Positions 35,957-44,382 of a stretch of 64,000 nt of DNA are shown piece after piece (position 1 is the first letter of the stretch; every line of letters begins with the position of its first letter). The stretch comes from an uncultured Granulosicoccus sp. Its GTDB lineage: Bacteria > Pseudomonadota > Gammaproteobacteria > Granulosicoccales > Granulosicoccaceae. The notes beneath the pieces were generated by a model, which worked only from the letters and a program-made list of their open reading frames with translations, searched no databases and had not been told where the DNA came from. The stretch covers positions 1-64,000 of the forward strand of contig CANLXI010000027.1 in assembly GCA_947495035.1 (NCBI GenBank). The letters run 5' to 3'. The translations under genes and the position numbers were made by a program.

Positions 35957-36796
35957 TCAGTCGAGCGGTTGCGCCGTCCCTGTCTCTGTCTCATCGGAGG
36001 CAGGTGCAGCGGCGGCAATTGGTGGGGCTTCGTCCGGTACGTAATCCAGGATCGTCATGCTTGAGGGATCAAAGAGGGCAATGCCATTGGCATAGCGGGC
36101 CTTGAAGGTGTAGAACTCGACATCCTCGGCCTGCAGCTGGCGCTTCTCCAGTGCGTTCTGTACGGCGGCGTCTGCGCCCCGTTGAACAATCGCCGGCCAG
36201 TCCAGCGCATCCTTCTGTATGGCCGCATGATGTTGTGTCAGCGGAACGTACTGGTCACTGCGTCCCTGCGGGCCGGGATAACCGTTGAGGATGTCTGCCA
36301 GAAACTGACCGAAATCGTCAGGCTCCGGGGTCAGCAACAGGGGCAAATGCAGCAGGCTTGCCGGCGGCAGGGGGCGAGGTTCCTCGTTCATGGCGAGCAA
36401 TTGCTGATCGGATGTCCGGTTGTCACTGGCCGAGACGGTGTTGAAGCCGTTTTCGGCAAACACGATGGCCACGGTACGTTGCTGGTGGGTAGTGTAGAAG
36501 CCATAACCCAGTGCTGCGATCTGCAACAGAGCAATCAGAGACATGTCCAGCAACAGTTTGGGTTTGCCGGGTTTGTACAGAATCAGGGTCAGAGCCGGCC
36601 CCAGTACCAGGTCGATCATTGCGACCAGTTTCAGGCCCTGCCAGCCACCGTCGAGAAAGAACAGCTCGCCGGGAAACCAGTAGAGCAGCATGACGATGAC
36701 CAGAACGGAAAAAACCAGCAGACTCAGCGTCAGGTGAATGGCAAATGCGACACCCTTCGTCGGGCCTGTGGAGGGCCAGGGGAGAGAGCGTGTCAT
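35957..36796 (-). CDS. TfpX/TfpZ family type IV pilin accessory protein
   Basis: 279 aa from the ATG at 36796 (a longer frame upstream is not conserved). Two or more N-terminal helices with the family pattern LTLSLLVFSVLVIVMLLYWFPGELFFLDGGWQGLKLVAMIDLVLGPALTLILYKPGKPK (given in pieces: GGWQGLKLV, DLVLGPALTLILY, KPGKPKLLLDMSLIALLQIA). The periplasmic C-terminal half is variable. In other bacteria these genes sit beside major pilin genes and affect pilin assembly; no pilin is next to it here, so it is an orphan in this window. Confidence 0.8.
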   Translation of the reverse strand: MTRSLPWPSTGPTKGVAFAIHLTLSLLVFSVLVIVMLLYWFPGELFFLDGGWQGLKLVAMIDLVLGPALTLILYKPGKPKLLLDMSLIALLQIAALGYGFYTTHQQRTVAIVFAENGFNTVSASDNRTSDQQLLAMNEEPRPLPPASLLHLPLLLTPEPDDFGQFLADILNGYPGPQGRSDQYVPLTQHHAAIQKDALDWPAIVQRGADAAVQNALEKRQLQAEDVEFYTFKARYANGIALFDPSSMTILDYVPDEAPPIAAAAPASDETETGTAQPLD

Positions 36797-36973
36797 GTGC
36801 TTGCGTCCTCGATGATGCGTTGAACCAACGCACTGCCAAGCAACGAATACGCCATCTTCATGAAACCTCGAAGCGAGTCTGATGGTCCATGCAACGGTAG
36901 CGCCCACGATCCATACCCGGCATCCTTGCCGGATCAACCGAATGTCAGGCAACAGGAAAGACTCTCCCTATCC

Positions 36974-38020
36974 ATGAACAAGCCCAGGTCTGCACCACGT
37001 AAACGAATCAATCTGGCCCTGCAGGGGGGAGGGTCGCATGGCGCCTTCACCTGGGGAGTACTGGATCGGATACTGGCAGATGAGCGACTGGAAATAGCGG
37101 CTATTTCCGGCACCTCGGCGGGAGCCATGAATGCCGTGGTACTTGCCCATGGTCATGTGAACGGGGGGGCGCAACAGGCGCGTCAAAAGCTGGAAGAATT
37201 CTGGCGAGCGGTCAGCGAGGCAGCCCGTTGCAGCCCCGTTCAACGAGCCCCGCTGGACTATCTGATGGGGACCTGGTCCATGGAAAATTCCGTGGGGTAT
37301 CAGGCCATGGACGCCATGACTCGCACCTTGTCGCCCTATCAGTTCAATCCACTGAACATCGATCCCCTCAAGAAGATACTGGAGTCCTGTGTCGACTTCG
37401 ACTGTGTGCAGAACTGTACGGATATTCAGCTGTACATCTCGGCGACCAATGTGGAGACCGGTCGTGTCAAGGTGTTCGACAGCAACAATCTGACAGCGGA
37501 CATGGTCATGGCATCCGCCTGTCTGCCGCAACTGTCACAGGCTGTCGTCATCGACGGCGTGCCGTACTGGGACGGCGGGTACATGGGCAATCCGGTACTG
37601 TTCCCTTTTCATCACCACACGGACTCGGCGGATATCGTGGTGGTGCAGATCAATCCCATCGAGCGCAAGGGAGTTCCCAGGACGCCCATGGAGATCCAGA
37701 ACCGGGTGAGCGAAATCACTTTCAATGCCAGTCTGTTGAAGGAGCTTCGGTCGATAGAATTCGTGGATCGCCTGCTCGAGGCCGGCAAGGTGGATGGGCA
37801 TCAATATCGACGGGAGTTCATTCACATCATCGAGAATCAGGAGGCCCTGCGACCTTTGGGAGCCTCTTCCAAGCTGAATGCGGAGTGGGGTTTTCTGTGT
37901 CTGTTGCGCGATATCGGTCGGCAGAGTGCAAGCACCTGGCTGGAGCAGCACTACGATGACATCGGTCAGAGAAACACGGTGGACCTGAAGACCATGTTCC
38001 AGGGGCAGGCGGACCGCTGA
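36974..38020 (+). CDS. Patatin-like phospholipase
   Basis: 348 aa from the ATG at 36974 (MNKPRSAPRKRINLALQGGG). Patatin motifs are complete: oxyanion-hole GGGSHG, nucleophile elbow GTSAG with the catalytic serine, and the catalytic aspartate in DGGYMGNP. No signal peptide, so the enzyme may be cytoplasmic or delivered by another route. Similar proteins hydrolyse membrane lipids; the substrate is not deducible. It is divergent from the pilin-accessory gene with a 177-bp gap. Confidence 0.88.
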   Translation: MNKPRSAPRKRINLALQGGGSHGAFTWGVLDRILADERLEIAAISGTSAGAMNAVVLAHGHVNGGAQQARQKLEEFWRAVSEAARCSPVQRAPLDYLMGTWSMENSVGYQAMDAMTRTLSPYQFNPLNIDPLKKILESCVDFDCVQNCTDIQLYISATNVETGRVKVFDSNNLTADMVMASACLPQLSQAVVIDGVPYWDGGYMGNPVLFPFHHHTDSADIVVVQINPIERKGVPRTPMEIQNRVSEITFNASLLKELRSIEFVDRLLEAGKVDGHQYRREFIHIIENQEALRPLGASSKLNAEWGFLCLLRDIGRQSASTWLEQHYDDIGQRNTVDLKTMFQGQADR

Positions 38021-38066
38021 GAACGGCCATTCGAGACGAGGCGCCCTGATCGATCAGGGCCGAGTC

Positions 38067-38678
38067 TCAGGCAAACAGGATGCCGGACTGCACACCCAGC
38101 GTGGATTCGATACGATGCAGCAGCTCGCGTTCGGCGGCTGAAATTCGTTCCCCGCCAATGCCGAGGATGCTGCCTTCCTTGGCGGCCTTGGCTACCGCCA
38201 GTGCGATGTCGATCGTCCATTGCTTGTAGGCATGGGCCTCGCTTTCGCTGCAGCGTTCGCCAACCAGCGCCGTGGCTGCTCGACAATCCTCGATGGCCAT
38301 GGCCTGCAGTTCCTCGCGGCTGCTGATGTTGGCTGAACTGACGCGCTGCTGGGCCCGCTCACGATAATCGGCCATCTTGTTCCTGGCCTGATCCCAGTTG
38401 TCGGCCTTGCTCAACAATGCGTTGATCAACTCGCTGTCCGGATGAGTTTCGCGTGCGTGCACGGAGGCACGCATACCGGCGCTCATTTCCCTGATTGTGC
38501 CGATGATGCCGCTGGGGGCTGCATTGCTCATGGCCGCGCCGATCATGCCCGGCATGGCGCTGAGCAGAAACCATTCGTCGTCGTTGAAGGCATCCTTGAT
38601 GGTCATGGCAGTCTCGGCTTGCGTGATGGTCATGGCAGTGTCGGCTTGCGTGCTGGTCTGTGTGCGCAAACGGTTCAC
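38067..38678 (-). CDS. Hypothetical protein coupled to argF
   Basis: 203 aa from a GTG at 38678 that overlaps the argF stop (GTGA), implying coupled translation. No family recognised. Beginning at the ATG 38606 (residue 25) the protein looks globular and helical, without membrane segments. The region before it contains a 9-residue tandem duplication (TQADTAMTI/TQAETAMTI) from a 27-bp DNA duplication, so the ATG at 38606 (179 aa) is a realistic alternative. Notable block: DEWFLLSAMPGMIGAAMS. The acidic-basic mix suggests a cytoplasmic protein. Confidence 0.6.
   Translation of the reverse strand: MNRLRTQTSTQADTAMTITQAETAMTIKDAFNDDEWFLLSAMPGMIGAAMSNAAPSGIIGTIREMSAGMRASVHARETHPDSELINALLSKADNWDQARNKMADYRERAQQRVSSANISSREELQAMAIEDCRAATALVGERCSESEAHAYKQWTIDIALAVAKAAKEGSILGIGGERISAAERELLHRIESTLGVQSGILFA
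38598..38651. repeat. 27-bp tandem duplication at the 5' end of the argF-coupled gene
   Basis: Two adjacent 27-bp copies (38598-38624 and 38625-38651) differing by one base. Being a multiple of three, it duplicates nine residues and one potential ATG start. Confidence 0.9.
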
Positions 38679-39580
38679 TCTTCCCGCAGCAGCAGGAACT
38701 CAAGCAGGGCCTTCTGCGCGTGCAGACGATTGCCTGCTTCCTCCCAGACCACACTCTGTGCGCCGTCGATGACCTCGGCCGAGACTTCCTCGCCACGGTG
38801 GGCCGGCAGGCAGTGCATGAACAGGGCGTCCTTCTGCGCCAGTGCCATCATGTCGGTAGTGATTTCATAACCCTCGAAAGCCGCCTCCCTGGCTTTCTGT
38901 TCGGCTTCCTGGCCCATGCTGGCCCAGACATCGGTGACGATCAGATCGGCATCCTTGCAGGCTTCGGCCGGTGAGTCGGCACGGCTGGCATGATTGCCGG
39001 CGTTGGCCAGGATCCCGGCATCAGGCTCATAGCCGTCGGGGCAGGCGTAAGTCAGGTGAAAGCCGAGCAGGGCTGCCGTATTGAGGTAGGAGTTGCACAT
39101 GTTGTTGCCGTCACCGATCCAGGCAACCCGCTTGCCGCGGATGTCGCCGCGATGATCGAGGTAGGTCTGCATGTCGGCCAGCAACTGGCAGGGATGCAGA
39201 AGATCGGTCAAGGCGTTGATGACCGGTACGGTGGCGATCTCGGCGAAGCGTTCCAGCATGTCATGCGAGAAGGTGCGCACGGAGATGACATCGACCATCT
39301 GCGACAGTACCCGCGCGGTATCGGCGGGCGGCTCGCCACGTCCCAGCTGCGTACCTTCGGGTGACAGATAGATGGCGTGGCCGCCCAGCTGTGTCATGCC
39401 GGCTTCGAAGGAGACACGTGTACGAGTCGAGGATTTCTCGAAGATCATGCCCAGGACGCGACGCGGCAGAGTGGCTTCACAGCTGTGGGATTCCCACTGC
39501 TTGCGCAACTCGCTGCCACGCTGGATGATGGCGCGGAATTCGTCCGCGGTCAGGTCGTTTTCTGAGAGAAAGTGTCGCAT
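38675..39580 (-). CDS. argF: Ornithine carbamoyltransferase
   Basis: Transfers carbamoyl phosphate to ornithine giving citrulline (arginine synthesis). Carbamoyl-phosphate site SSTRTR, the HPCQ motif (DLLHPCQLLAD) and the ornithine loop MHCLPAHRGEE are all present. 301 aa from the ATG at 39580 (MRHFLSENDLT); an in-frame start 14 codons earlier would overlap argD's end. It follows argD by 13 bp, forming an arginine operon with a coupled hypothetical gene. Confidence 0.95.
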   Translation of the reverse strand: MRHFLSENDLTADEFRAIIQRGSELRKQWESHSCEATLPRRVLGMIFEKSSTRTRVSFEAGMTQLGGHAIYLSPEGTQLGRGEPPADTARVLSQMVDVISVRTFSHDMLERFAEIATVPVINALTDLLHPCQLLADMQTYLDHRGDIRGKRVAWIGDGNNMCNSYLNTAALLGFHLTYACPDGYEPDAGILANAGNHASRADSPAEACKDADLIVTDVWASMGQEAEQKAREAAFEGYEITTDMMALAQKDALFMHCLPAHRGEEVSAEVIDGAQSVVWEEAGNRLHAQKALLEFLLLREE

Positions 39581-39593
39581 GTCGTTGGGGTGT

Positions 39594-40805
39594 TCAGGCG
39601 TGGGCAGCGGCGTCGCTGCCATCAGGCAGGTCGGATTGTTGCAGAAAGTCGATGATCAGATCGCTGATGCGTCGCACCAGTTCATCGGCTTCGGCGTCGG
39701 AGAGGATATAGGGCGGGAGCAGGCGAATGACATTGCCGGCGGTGACGTTCAACAGAATGCCGGCCTCCAGCGCCTTGCCGACCAGTTCGGCGCAGGGAAC
39801 ATCCAGTTCGATGCCAAGCATCATGCCTCGACCACGGATGTCGCGAATACCGGGTTGGTTGTGCAGGCTGTTGCTGAAGCCGTCGAGAATGCGTGTCCCC
39901 AGTTCGCCGGCACGGGCCACCAGATGCCGCGTTTCCATTTGCTGAATGACAGTCAGTCCTGCGCGGCAGGCAATGGGATTGCCACCGAAGGTGGTGCCAT
40001 GACTGCCTGGCTGGATCAGCTCGGCTGCGGTGCCGTGGGCCAGACAGGCACCGATGGGCATGCCGTTGCCCAGCGCCTTGGCAACGGCAACGAGATCGGG
40101 CTGGATCGCTTCCGCCTGGAAGGCAAACCAGTGACCGGTACGGCCCATGCCGGACTGGATCTCGTCGCAGATGAGCAGCCAGTCGTGCTCGTCGCACACT
40201 CTGCGCAGCGCTTGCAGATAGCCTTCATCCGGGATGTTGACACCGCCTTCGCCCTGAATCGGCTCCACCATGATGGCCACGATATCGTCACGACTTGCCG
40301 CTGCCGCCTTGATGGCGTCGATATCATTGAATGGCACGACCTCGAAGCCTTCTACCATGGGGCCGAAGCCGGCCTTGATCTTCTGGTTGCCCGTGGCCGA
40401 GATGGTGGCGATGGTGCGACCATGAAACGCCGTGTCCATGACCAGGATGGTCGGTGTCTCAATGCCCTTGGCATGGCCATGCAAACGTGCAATCTTGATG
40501 CAGGCCTCGTTGGCCTCGGCGCCGGAGTTGCAGAAGAAGGCCTTGTCCATGCCGGCTATGCGACACAGTTCTGTTCCCAGAGCCTCCTGTTGGGGGATGT
40601 GGTACAGATTGCTGACATGCATCAGTTCGCGCGCCTGCTCGGCGATGGCTTCGCTGATGGCGGGATCGGCATGACCCAGCGCGCACACGGCAATGCCACC
40701 CAGGGCGTCCAGGTACTCACGTCCCTGATCATCCCACAGGCGAGCACCTTCACCGCGTTGCATGGTGACAGGCAGGCGACCGTAAGCGGCCATCAGTGAA
40801 GCCAT
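39594..40805 (-). CDS. argD: Acetylornithine aminotransferase
   Basis: PLP-dependent class III aminotransferase that makes N-acetylornithine from the semialdehyde (and may act in lysine synthesis). NSGAEANEA binds the cofactor phosphate, the aspartate is in ICDEIQSGMGRTG, and the PLP lysine is in VAVAKALGNGMPIGA. 403 aa. ATG codons at 40805 and 40793 are both possible starts. First gene of the argD-argF operon. Confidence 0.94.
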   Translation of the reverse strand: MASLMAAYGRLPVTMQRGEGARLWDDQGREYLDALGGIAVCALGHADPAISEAIAEQARELMHVSNLYHIPQQEALGTELCRIAGMDKAFFCNSGAEANEACIKIARLHGHAKGIETPTILVMDTAFHGRTIATISATGNQKIKAGFGPMVEGFEVVPFNDIDAIKAAAASRDDIVAIMVEPIQGEGGVNIPDEGYLQALRRVCDEHDWLLICDEIQSGMGRTGHWFAFQAEAIQPDLVAVAKALGNGMPIGACLAHGTAAELIQPGSHGTTFGGNPIACRAGLTVIQQMETRHLVARAGELGTRILDGFSNSLHNQPGIRDIRGRGMMLGIELDVPCAELVGKALEAGILLNVTAGNVIRLLPPYILSDAEADELVRRISDLIIDFLQQSDLPDGSDAAAHA

Positions 40806-41141
40806 TGGAAAAAGCCTTTGGTTATTATGGGAAACAGGCGCTTGATACTATTACAGTTGCGGCCGCAGTCCAACCCATCAGGGCTTGTTGAGGCCCTTGA
40901 AATGGCGGGGCGATGAGTCTGATCGATACAGAATATGCTTTCGTCGGTCCCCACGCTTGCCAAGGCGGAAACTCCGGTGAGACCATATGCGGGTCATTAC
41001 CGCTGTATTTGCGCCCGGGAGATGCCGATTTACACCAGACTGCCACCTGCGGCTGTGTCTTGGTATGCTCTCGGTCACCAGTAGAGCCGACGCGCAGCGT
41101 GGCGGCGGCAGTCTTATCGGTCAACCCTTCAGGAGATTTAC
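40806..41141. other. Divergent intergenic region argD/sod
   Basis: 336 bp that should hold both promoters. No gene, array or recognisable ARG-box or Fur site could be assigned by eye. Confidence 0.4.
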
Positions 41142-41747
41142 ATGTCCTTTTCATTTCCAGACCTGCCTTACGACTTCACGGCTCTCGAGCCACATGTGGA
41201 TGCCCAGACCATGGAAATCCATTATGACCGGCATCACCGCACTTACTTCAACAATTTCACGGGCGCAGTCGACGACACGCCCATGGCTGACAAGTCCCTG
41301 GAAGAAGTCATGGGCATGGTGGACGCCAGCACATCGCCTGCAGTCCGCAACAACGGTGGTGGTTACTACAACCACATCCTGTACTGGAACTCCATGTGCA
41401 ACGGCGGCAGTGCTCCCAGCAGCGAGCTGTCCTCTGCCATCGACTCGGCCTTCGGATCCATGGATGAGCTGAAATCCGGTCTGAAGCAGGCCGGTATCGG
41501 TCGTTTCGGTTCCGGTTTTGCCTGGCTGATCGTCAAGGACGGCAAACTGGAGATCACCTCCACTCCCAATCAGGACAACCCGCTGATGCAGGTGGCCGAG
41601 AAGCAGGGTACGCCCATTCTGGCGCTGGACGTGTGGGAGCATGCCTACTACCTGAAGTACCAGAACAAGCGTCCTGATTACATCGACGGTTGGCTGGAAG
41701 TGGTCGACTGGGCGAAGACCTCCGAGCGTTTCGCAGCAGCCAGCTGA
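41142..41747 (+). CDS. Superoxide dismutase, Mn/Fe family (Mn-type features)
   Basis: 201 aa cytoplasmic enzyme. Metal ligands: His in IHYDRHHRTY, His in YYNHILYW, Asp and His in LDVWEHAYY. Both the NNGGG stretch before the second ligand and the Gln in STPNQDNPLM are features of manganese enzymes, while PDLPYDFTALEPHVD resembles FeSOD starts; a cambialistic enzyme is possible, so I give no symbol. FAWL replaces the usual WAWL. The start has a strong AGGAGA ribosome-binding site. Confidence 0.93.
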   Translation: MSFSFPDLPYDFTALEPHVDAQTMEIHYDRHHRTYFNNFTGAVDDTPMADKSLEEVMGMVDASTSPAVRNNGGGYYNHILYWNSMCNGGSAPSSELSSAIDSAFGSMDELKSGLKQAGIGRFGSGFAWLIVKDGKLEITSTPNQDNPLMQVAEKQGTPILALDVWEHAYYLKYQNKRPDYIDGWLEVVDWAKTSERFAAAS

Positions 41748-41773
41748 TCATTCGGCTTCGCTGTTGCCTGCCG

Positions 41774-41791
41774 GGTCGGCATTGACCGACC
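41774..41791 (+). terminator. Hairpin after the superoxide dismutase gene
   Basis: GGTCGG/CCGACC perfect 6-bp stem with loop CATTGA, 27 bp past the stop. Not followed by a T-run; weak terminator candidate. Confidence 0.3.
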
Positions 41792-41987
41792 TGGCGGGTT
41801 CTGTCCCTGTATCACCCTGCCGACCTCGACTTTTCACGGAAAAAGTCCTTGCAGTCCCTTGTCGGGCTCTTGCAGTTCTGTCGGTGATTCCCCACATTAC
41901 GATTCATTCCGGTGTACCTGCCAGGCGGCGGGCGTACACTGTCGTGTCTGTCCATGAATTCGTATCTGACCGTGAGCAAGCAGCACC

Positions 41988-42326
41988 ATGAGTGATCAAG
42001 CGTCCGACGTCCGTACCCGTATCGAGCAGCAGATTGCCGAGAACCCGGTGATCCTGTACATGAAAGGCACACCGCAGTTGCCCATGTGCGGTTTTTCCAT
42101 GCGTACCGTGGAAGCGCTGAAGCAATGCAACAAGGAATTTGCATTCGTCAACATCATTGCCGACCCCGCCATTCGCGAAACCCTGCCTCAGGTGTCCGAC
42201 TGGCCCACCTTCCCGCAGCTCTACATCGAACAGGAACTGGTCGGTGGCTGCGATATCGTCATGGAGCTGGCAGAAAGTGGTGAGCTGCAGAAGATGATCG
42301 ACAAGGCGGCCCGACCTTCAGACTGA
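41988..42326 (+). CDS. grxD: Monothiol glutaredoxin, Grx4 type
   Basis: 112 aa. The single-cysteine active site is in PMCGFSMRT, with the glutathione-binding WPTFPQLYIEQELVGGCDI. Such proteins carry a glutathione-bridged [2Fe-2S] cluster and deliver it to apo-proteins or act in iron regulation. Length and sequence match Grx4 across the whole protein. Confidence 0.95.
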   Translation: MSDQASDVRTRIEQQIAENPVILYMKGTPQLPMCGFSMRTVEALKQCNKEFAFVNIIADPAIRETLPQVSDWPTFPQLYIEQELVGGCDIVMELAESGELQKMIDKAARPSD

Positions 42327-42340
42327 AGCGTTCGAGAACA

Positions 42341-42372
42341 TGCCGGGCAGGCTGATTGTCCTGCATCCGGCA
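42341..42372. terminator. Hairpin between convergent grxD and arfB
   Basis: TGCCGG/CCGGCA outer arms with inner CAGG/CCTG, placed between two convergent genes; could end transcription from either side. T-runs are absent. Confidence 0.35.
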
Positions 42373-42382
42373 GTTCCTCATC

Positions 42383-42799
42383 TCAATCGAAATCGACCTT
42401 GCCGCGTCCGGCCTTGAGCCGTGAGTGGCGGGTCTTGTGCTCCAGGCGTCGCTTCACCGAACTGCGTGTCGGTCGGGTTGGTCGACGCTTCTGCGGCACA
42501 TGCACCCCCAGCCGAATCAGTTCGGCCAATCGTTCGAGAGCATCGGCATGATTCTGTTCCTGCCGACGGTGCTGTTGCGCCTTGATCACGATCACCCCAT
42601 CCTTGGTCAGTCGCTTGTCCTTGATGTTCATCAGGCGCTGCTTGATGTGATCCGGCAGGCTCGAGGCGCTGATATCGAATCGCAAGTGCACCGCAGATGC
42701 CACCTTGTTGACATTCTGGCCACCTGCTCCCTGTGAACGGATGGCCTGCCACTCGATTTCCTCGAGTGGTATGGACAAGGTGTCATTGATCTTCAGCAC
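42383..42799 (-). CDS. arfB: Alternative ribosome-rescue factor / peptidyl-tRNA hydrolase ArfB
   Basis: 138 aa. The catalytic GGQ is in RSQGAGGQNVNKVASAVHL, and the C-terminal tail is strongly basic (KRRPTRPTRSSVKRRLEHKTRHSRLKAG, in pieces), which enters the empty mRNA channel of stalled ribosomes. It lacks the codon-recognition domains of RF1/RF2. It follows rnt by 15 bp and is probably cotranscribed. Confidence 0.94.
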   Translation of the reverse strand: MLKINDTLSIPLEEIEWQAIRSQGAGGQNVNKVASAVHLRFDISASSLPDHIKQRLMNIKDKRLTKDGVIVIKAQQHRRQEQNHADALERLAELIRLGVHVPQKRRPTRPTRSSVKRRLEHKTRHSRLKAGRGKVDFD

Positions 42800-42814
42800 G
42801 GTTCCAGCGGGTCC

Positions 42815-43486
42815 TCAGCGGGGCACGTAGGACCCATCCGCGATGGGTGCGTCGATGCCTGCATGCAGTTCTTCCCAGCGATTCACCACCGAGCAGAACA
42901 GATCGGCGGTCATGCGTGTGTCGTAAATGGCGGAGTGTGCCTCCGAGGTGTCCCATTCCATCCCTGCCGCCACGGCGGAGCGTGCCAGTACAGTCTGCCC
43001 GTAGGCCAGGCCGCACAGGGATACCGTGTCGAAACAGCTGAAGGGATGAAACGGGTTCTTCTTGATGCCACAGCGATCGGCGGCAGCATTGACGAACTTG
43101 AGGTCGAAAAAGGCGTTGTGCCCCACGAGGATGGCACGTGTGCAGTTGGCCGCCGATACCGCATCGCGCACCGGGTTGAAGATGTGCGCAAGAGCTTCAC
43201 GCTCTTCGCGGGCGGCCCGCAGCGGGTGGTAGGGGTCGATGCCGTTGATCTCCAGTGATTTGGGTTCGATGTTGCTGCCGTCGAACGGGACGACGTGGGT
43301 GGTGTAGCTCTTGACCGGGCGAAGCTTGCCCTGATCGTCCACGTCCAGCAGAACGGCGGCAATTTCCAGCAGGGCATCATTGCGCTCGTTGAAGCCCCCG
43401 GTTTCGACATCCACGACGACGGGTAGATAGCCTCTGAAACGTTCACTGAGGGAATAGGCTTTTCCGGGTTGATACATATACGCCAA
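42815..43486 (-). CDS. rnt: Ribonuclease T
   Basis: DEDDh 3'-5' exoribonuclease that trims tRNA and other stable RNA 3' ends. ExoI motif VVDVETGGF, ExoII region VGHNAFFDLKF, and the ExoIII His/Asp in EAHSAIYDTRMTADLF. 223 aa, as in other gammaproteobacteria, where the gene is typical. First gene of a two-gene unit with arfB. Confidence 0.94.
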   Translation of the reverse strand: MAYMYQPGKAYSLSERFRGYLPVVVDVETGGFNERNDALLEIAAVLLDVDDQGKLRPVKSYTTHVVPFDGSNIEPKSLEINGIDPYHPLRAAREEREALAHIFNPVRDAVSAANCTRAILVGHNAFFDLKFVNAAADRCGIKKNPFHPFSCFDTVSLCGLAYGQTVLARSAVAAGMEWDTSEAHSAIYDTRMTADLFCSVVNRWEELHAGIDAPIADGSYVPR

Positions 43487-43598
43487 GCGCTCCTGAGCGG
43501 TGCGGATTAAAGGATAGGGAGGTTAACTTAGCGGAGAATCATACACGCCGGTGTAGTGATACCATCGAACCTTTCCCGAATACGCGACGTTCTGCACT

Positions 43599-44192
43599 GT
43601 GCGTAACCTGCTTCAGCAGTATTTCAACATTGCGTTTCTCATGGGCAAGCCGCAAGACTTGCCGCCTGGCCGTGAGCAGATGCAGATAGGGACTGGACTG
43701 GCGCTGGTCAGTTACGTCATGGCCGTGGCTGTGCCATTCGGTGTGGAGCGGGCGTTTCTGCAGGCTGTGATCGATCTGGGCTGCACCGGAGTTGCAATCT
43801 GGATAGCCTTGAGTATCGTCGGTCGCACGGCCCGCTTCGAGCAGGCGTTTGGTGGTCTGTGCGGGGCATCCACCTTCATCAACCTTGCAGCCCTGCCGCT
43901 GTTCGCCTTGCGCCCCGATGCCACGGGTGCGGCCATGGCAACGAGTACGGTGGCCGATTTCGTGTTGCTGGTCTGGGGGCTGTCACTGATGGCGCATGTC
44001 ATCAGGCATACCTTCGAGGTCAGGATGTTCGTGAGCGTCGTGATGTCGGTGGCATTCTTCATCGTGCTGTCGGCCGTGGTGGCCTCGATCTGGCCGGTAC
44101 CCGAGCTGAGCACGGACAGGGAGAAGATCTCGCTGCCGAGTGGCCCGGATGTACGGCCAATGACCTTGGCGTCTGGCTTCGCAGGAGTCTGA
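43599..44192 (+). CDS. Hypothetical inner-membrane protein (four to five helices)
   Basis: 197 aa from a GTG. After an amphipathic start (LLQQYFNIAFLMGKPQDLPPG) come hydrophobic segments at about residues 34-50, 57-72, 86-104, 115-133 and 142-164, then a polar tail. The short N-terminal block is reminiscent of Yip1-type membrane proteins, but this is not secure. Function unknown. Divergent from rnt. Confidence 0.7.
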   Translation: MRNLLQQYFNIAFLMGKPQDLPPGREQMQIGTGLALVSYVMAVAVPFGVERAFLQAVIDLGCTGVAIWIALSIVGRTARFEQAFGGLCGASTFINLAALPLFALRPDATGAAMATSTVADFVLLVWGLSLMAHVIRHTFEVRMFVSVVMSVAFFIVLSAVVASIWPVPELSTDREKISLPSGPDVRPMTLASGFAGV

Positions 44193-44382
44193 GGTAATGA
44201 GAGGCTTGTTCGATACTGATGCGAGAATGATATGATCCGCGATTCGTTCGTCGTGCCAAAGGTTTACAACGTCACCCGTGTCCGTGCCTGTTCGACAACG
44301 CTCCTCAGCGTCCTCACGTCTCGCCCGGCGTGCTTTTGCCTGCAATGAACCTCGGTTGCAGCAACGAGCAGTGGATGCGGGC

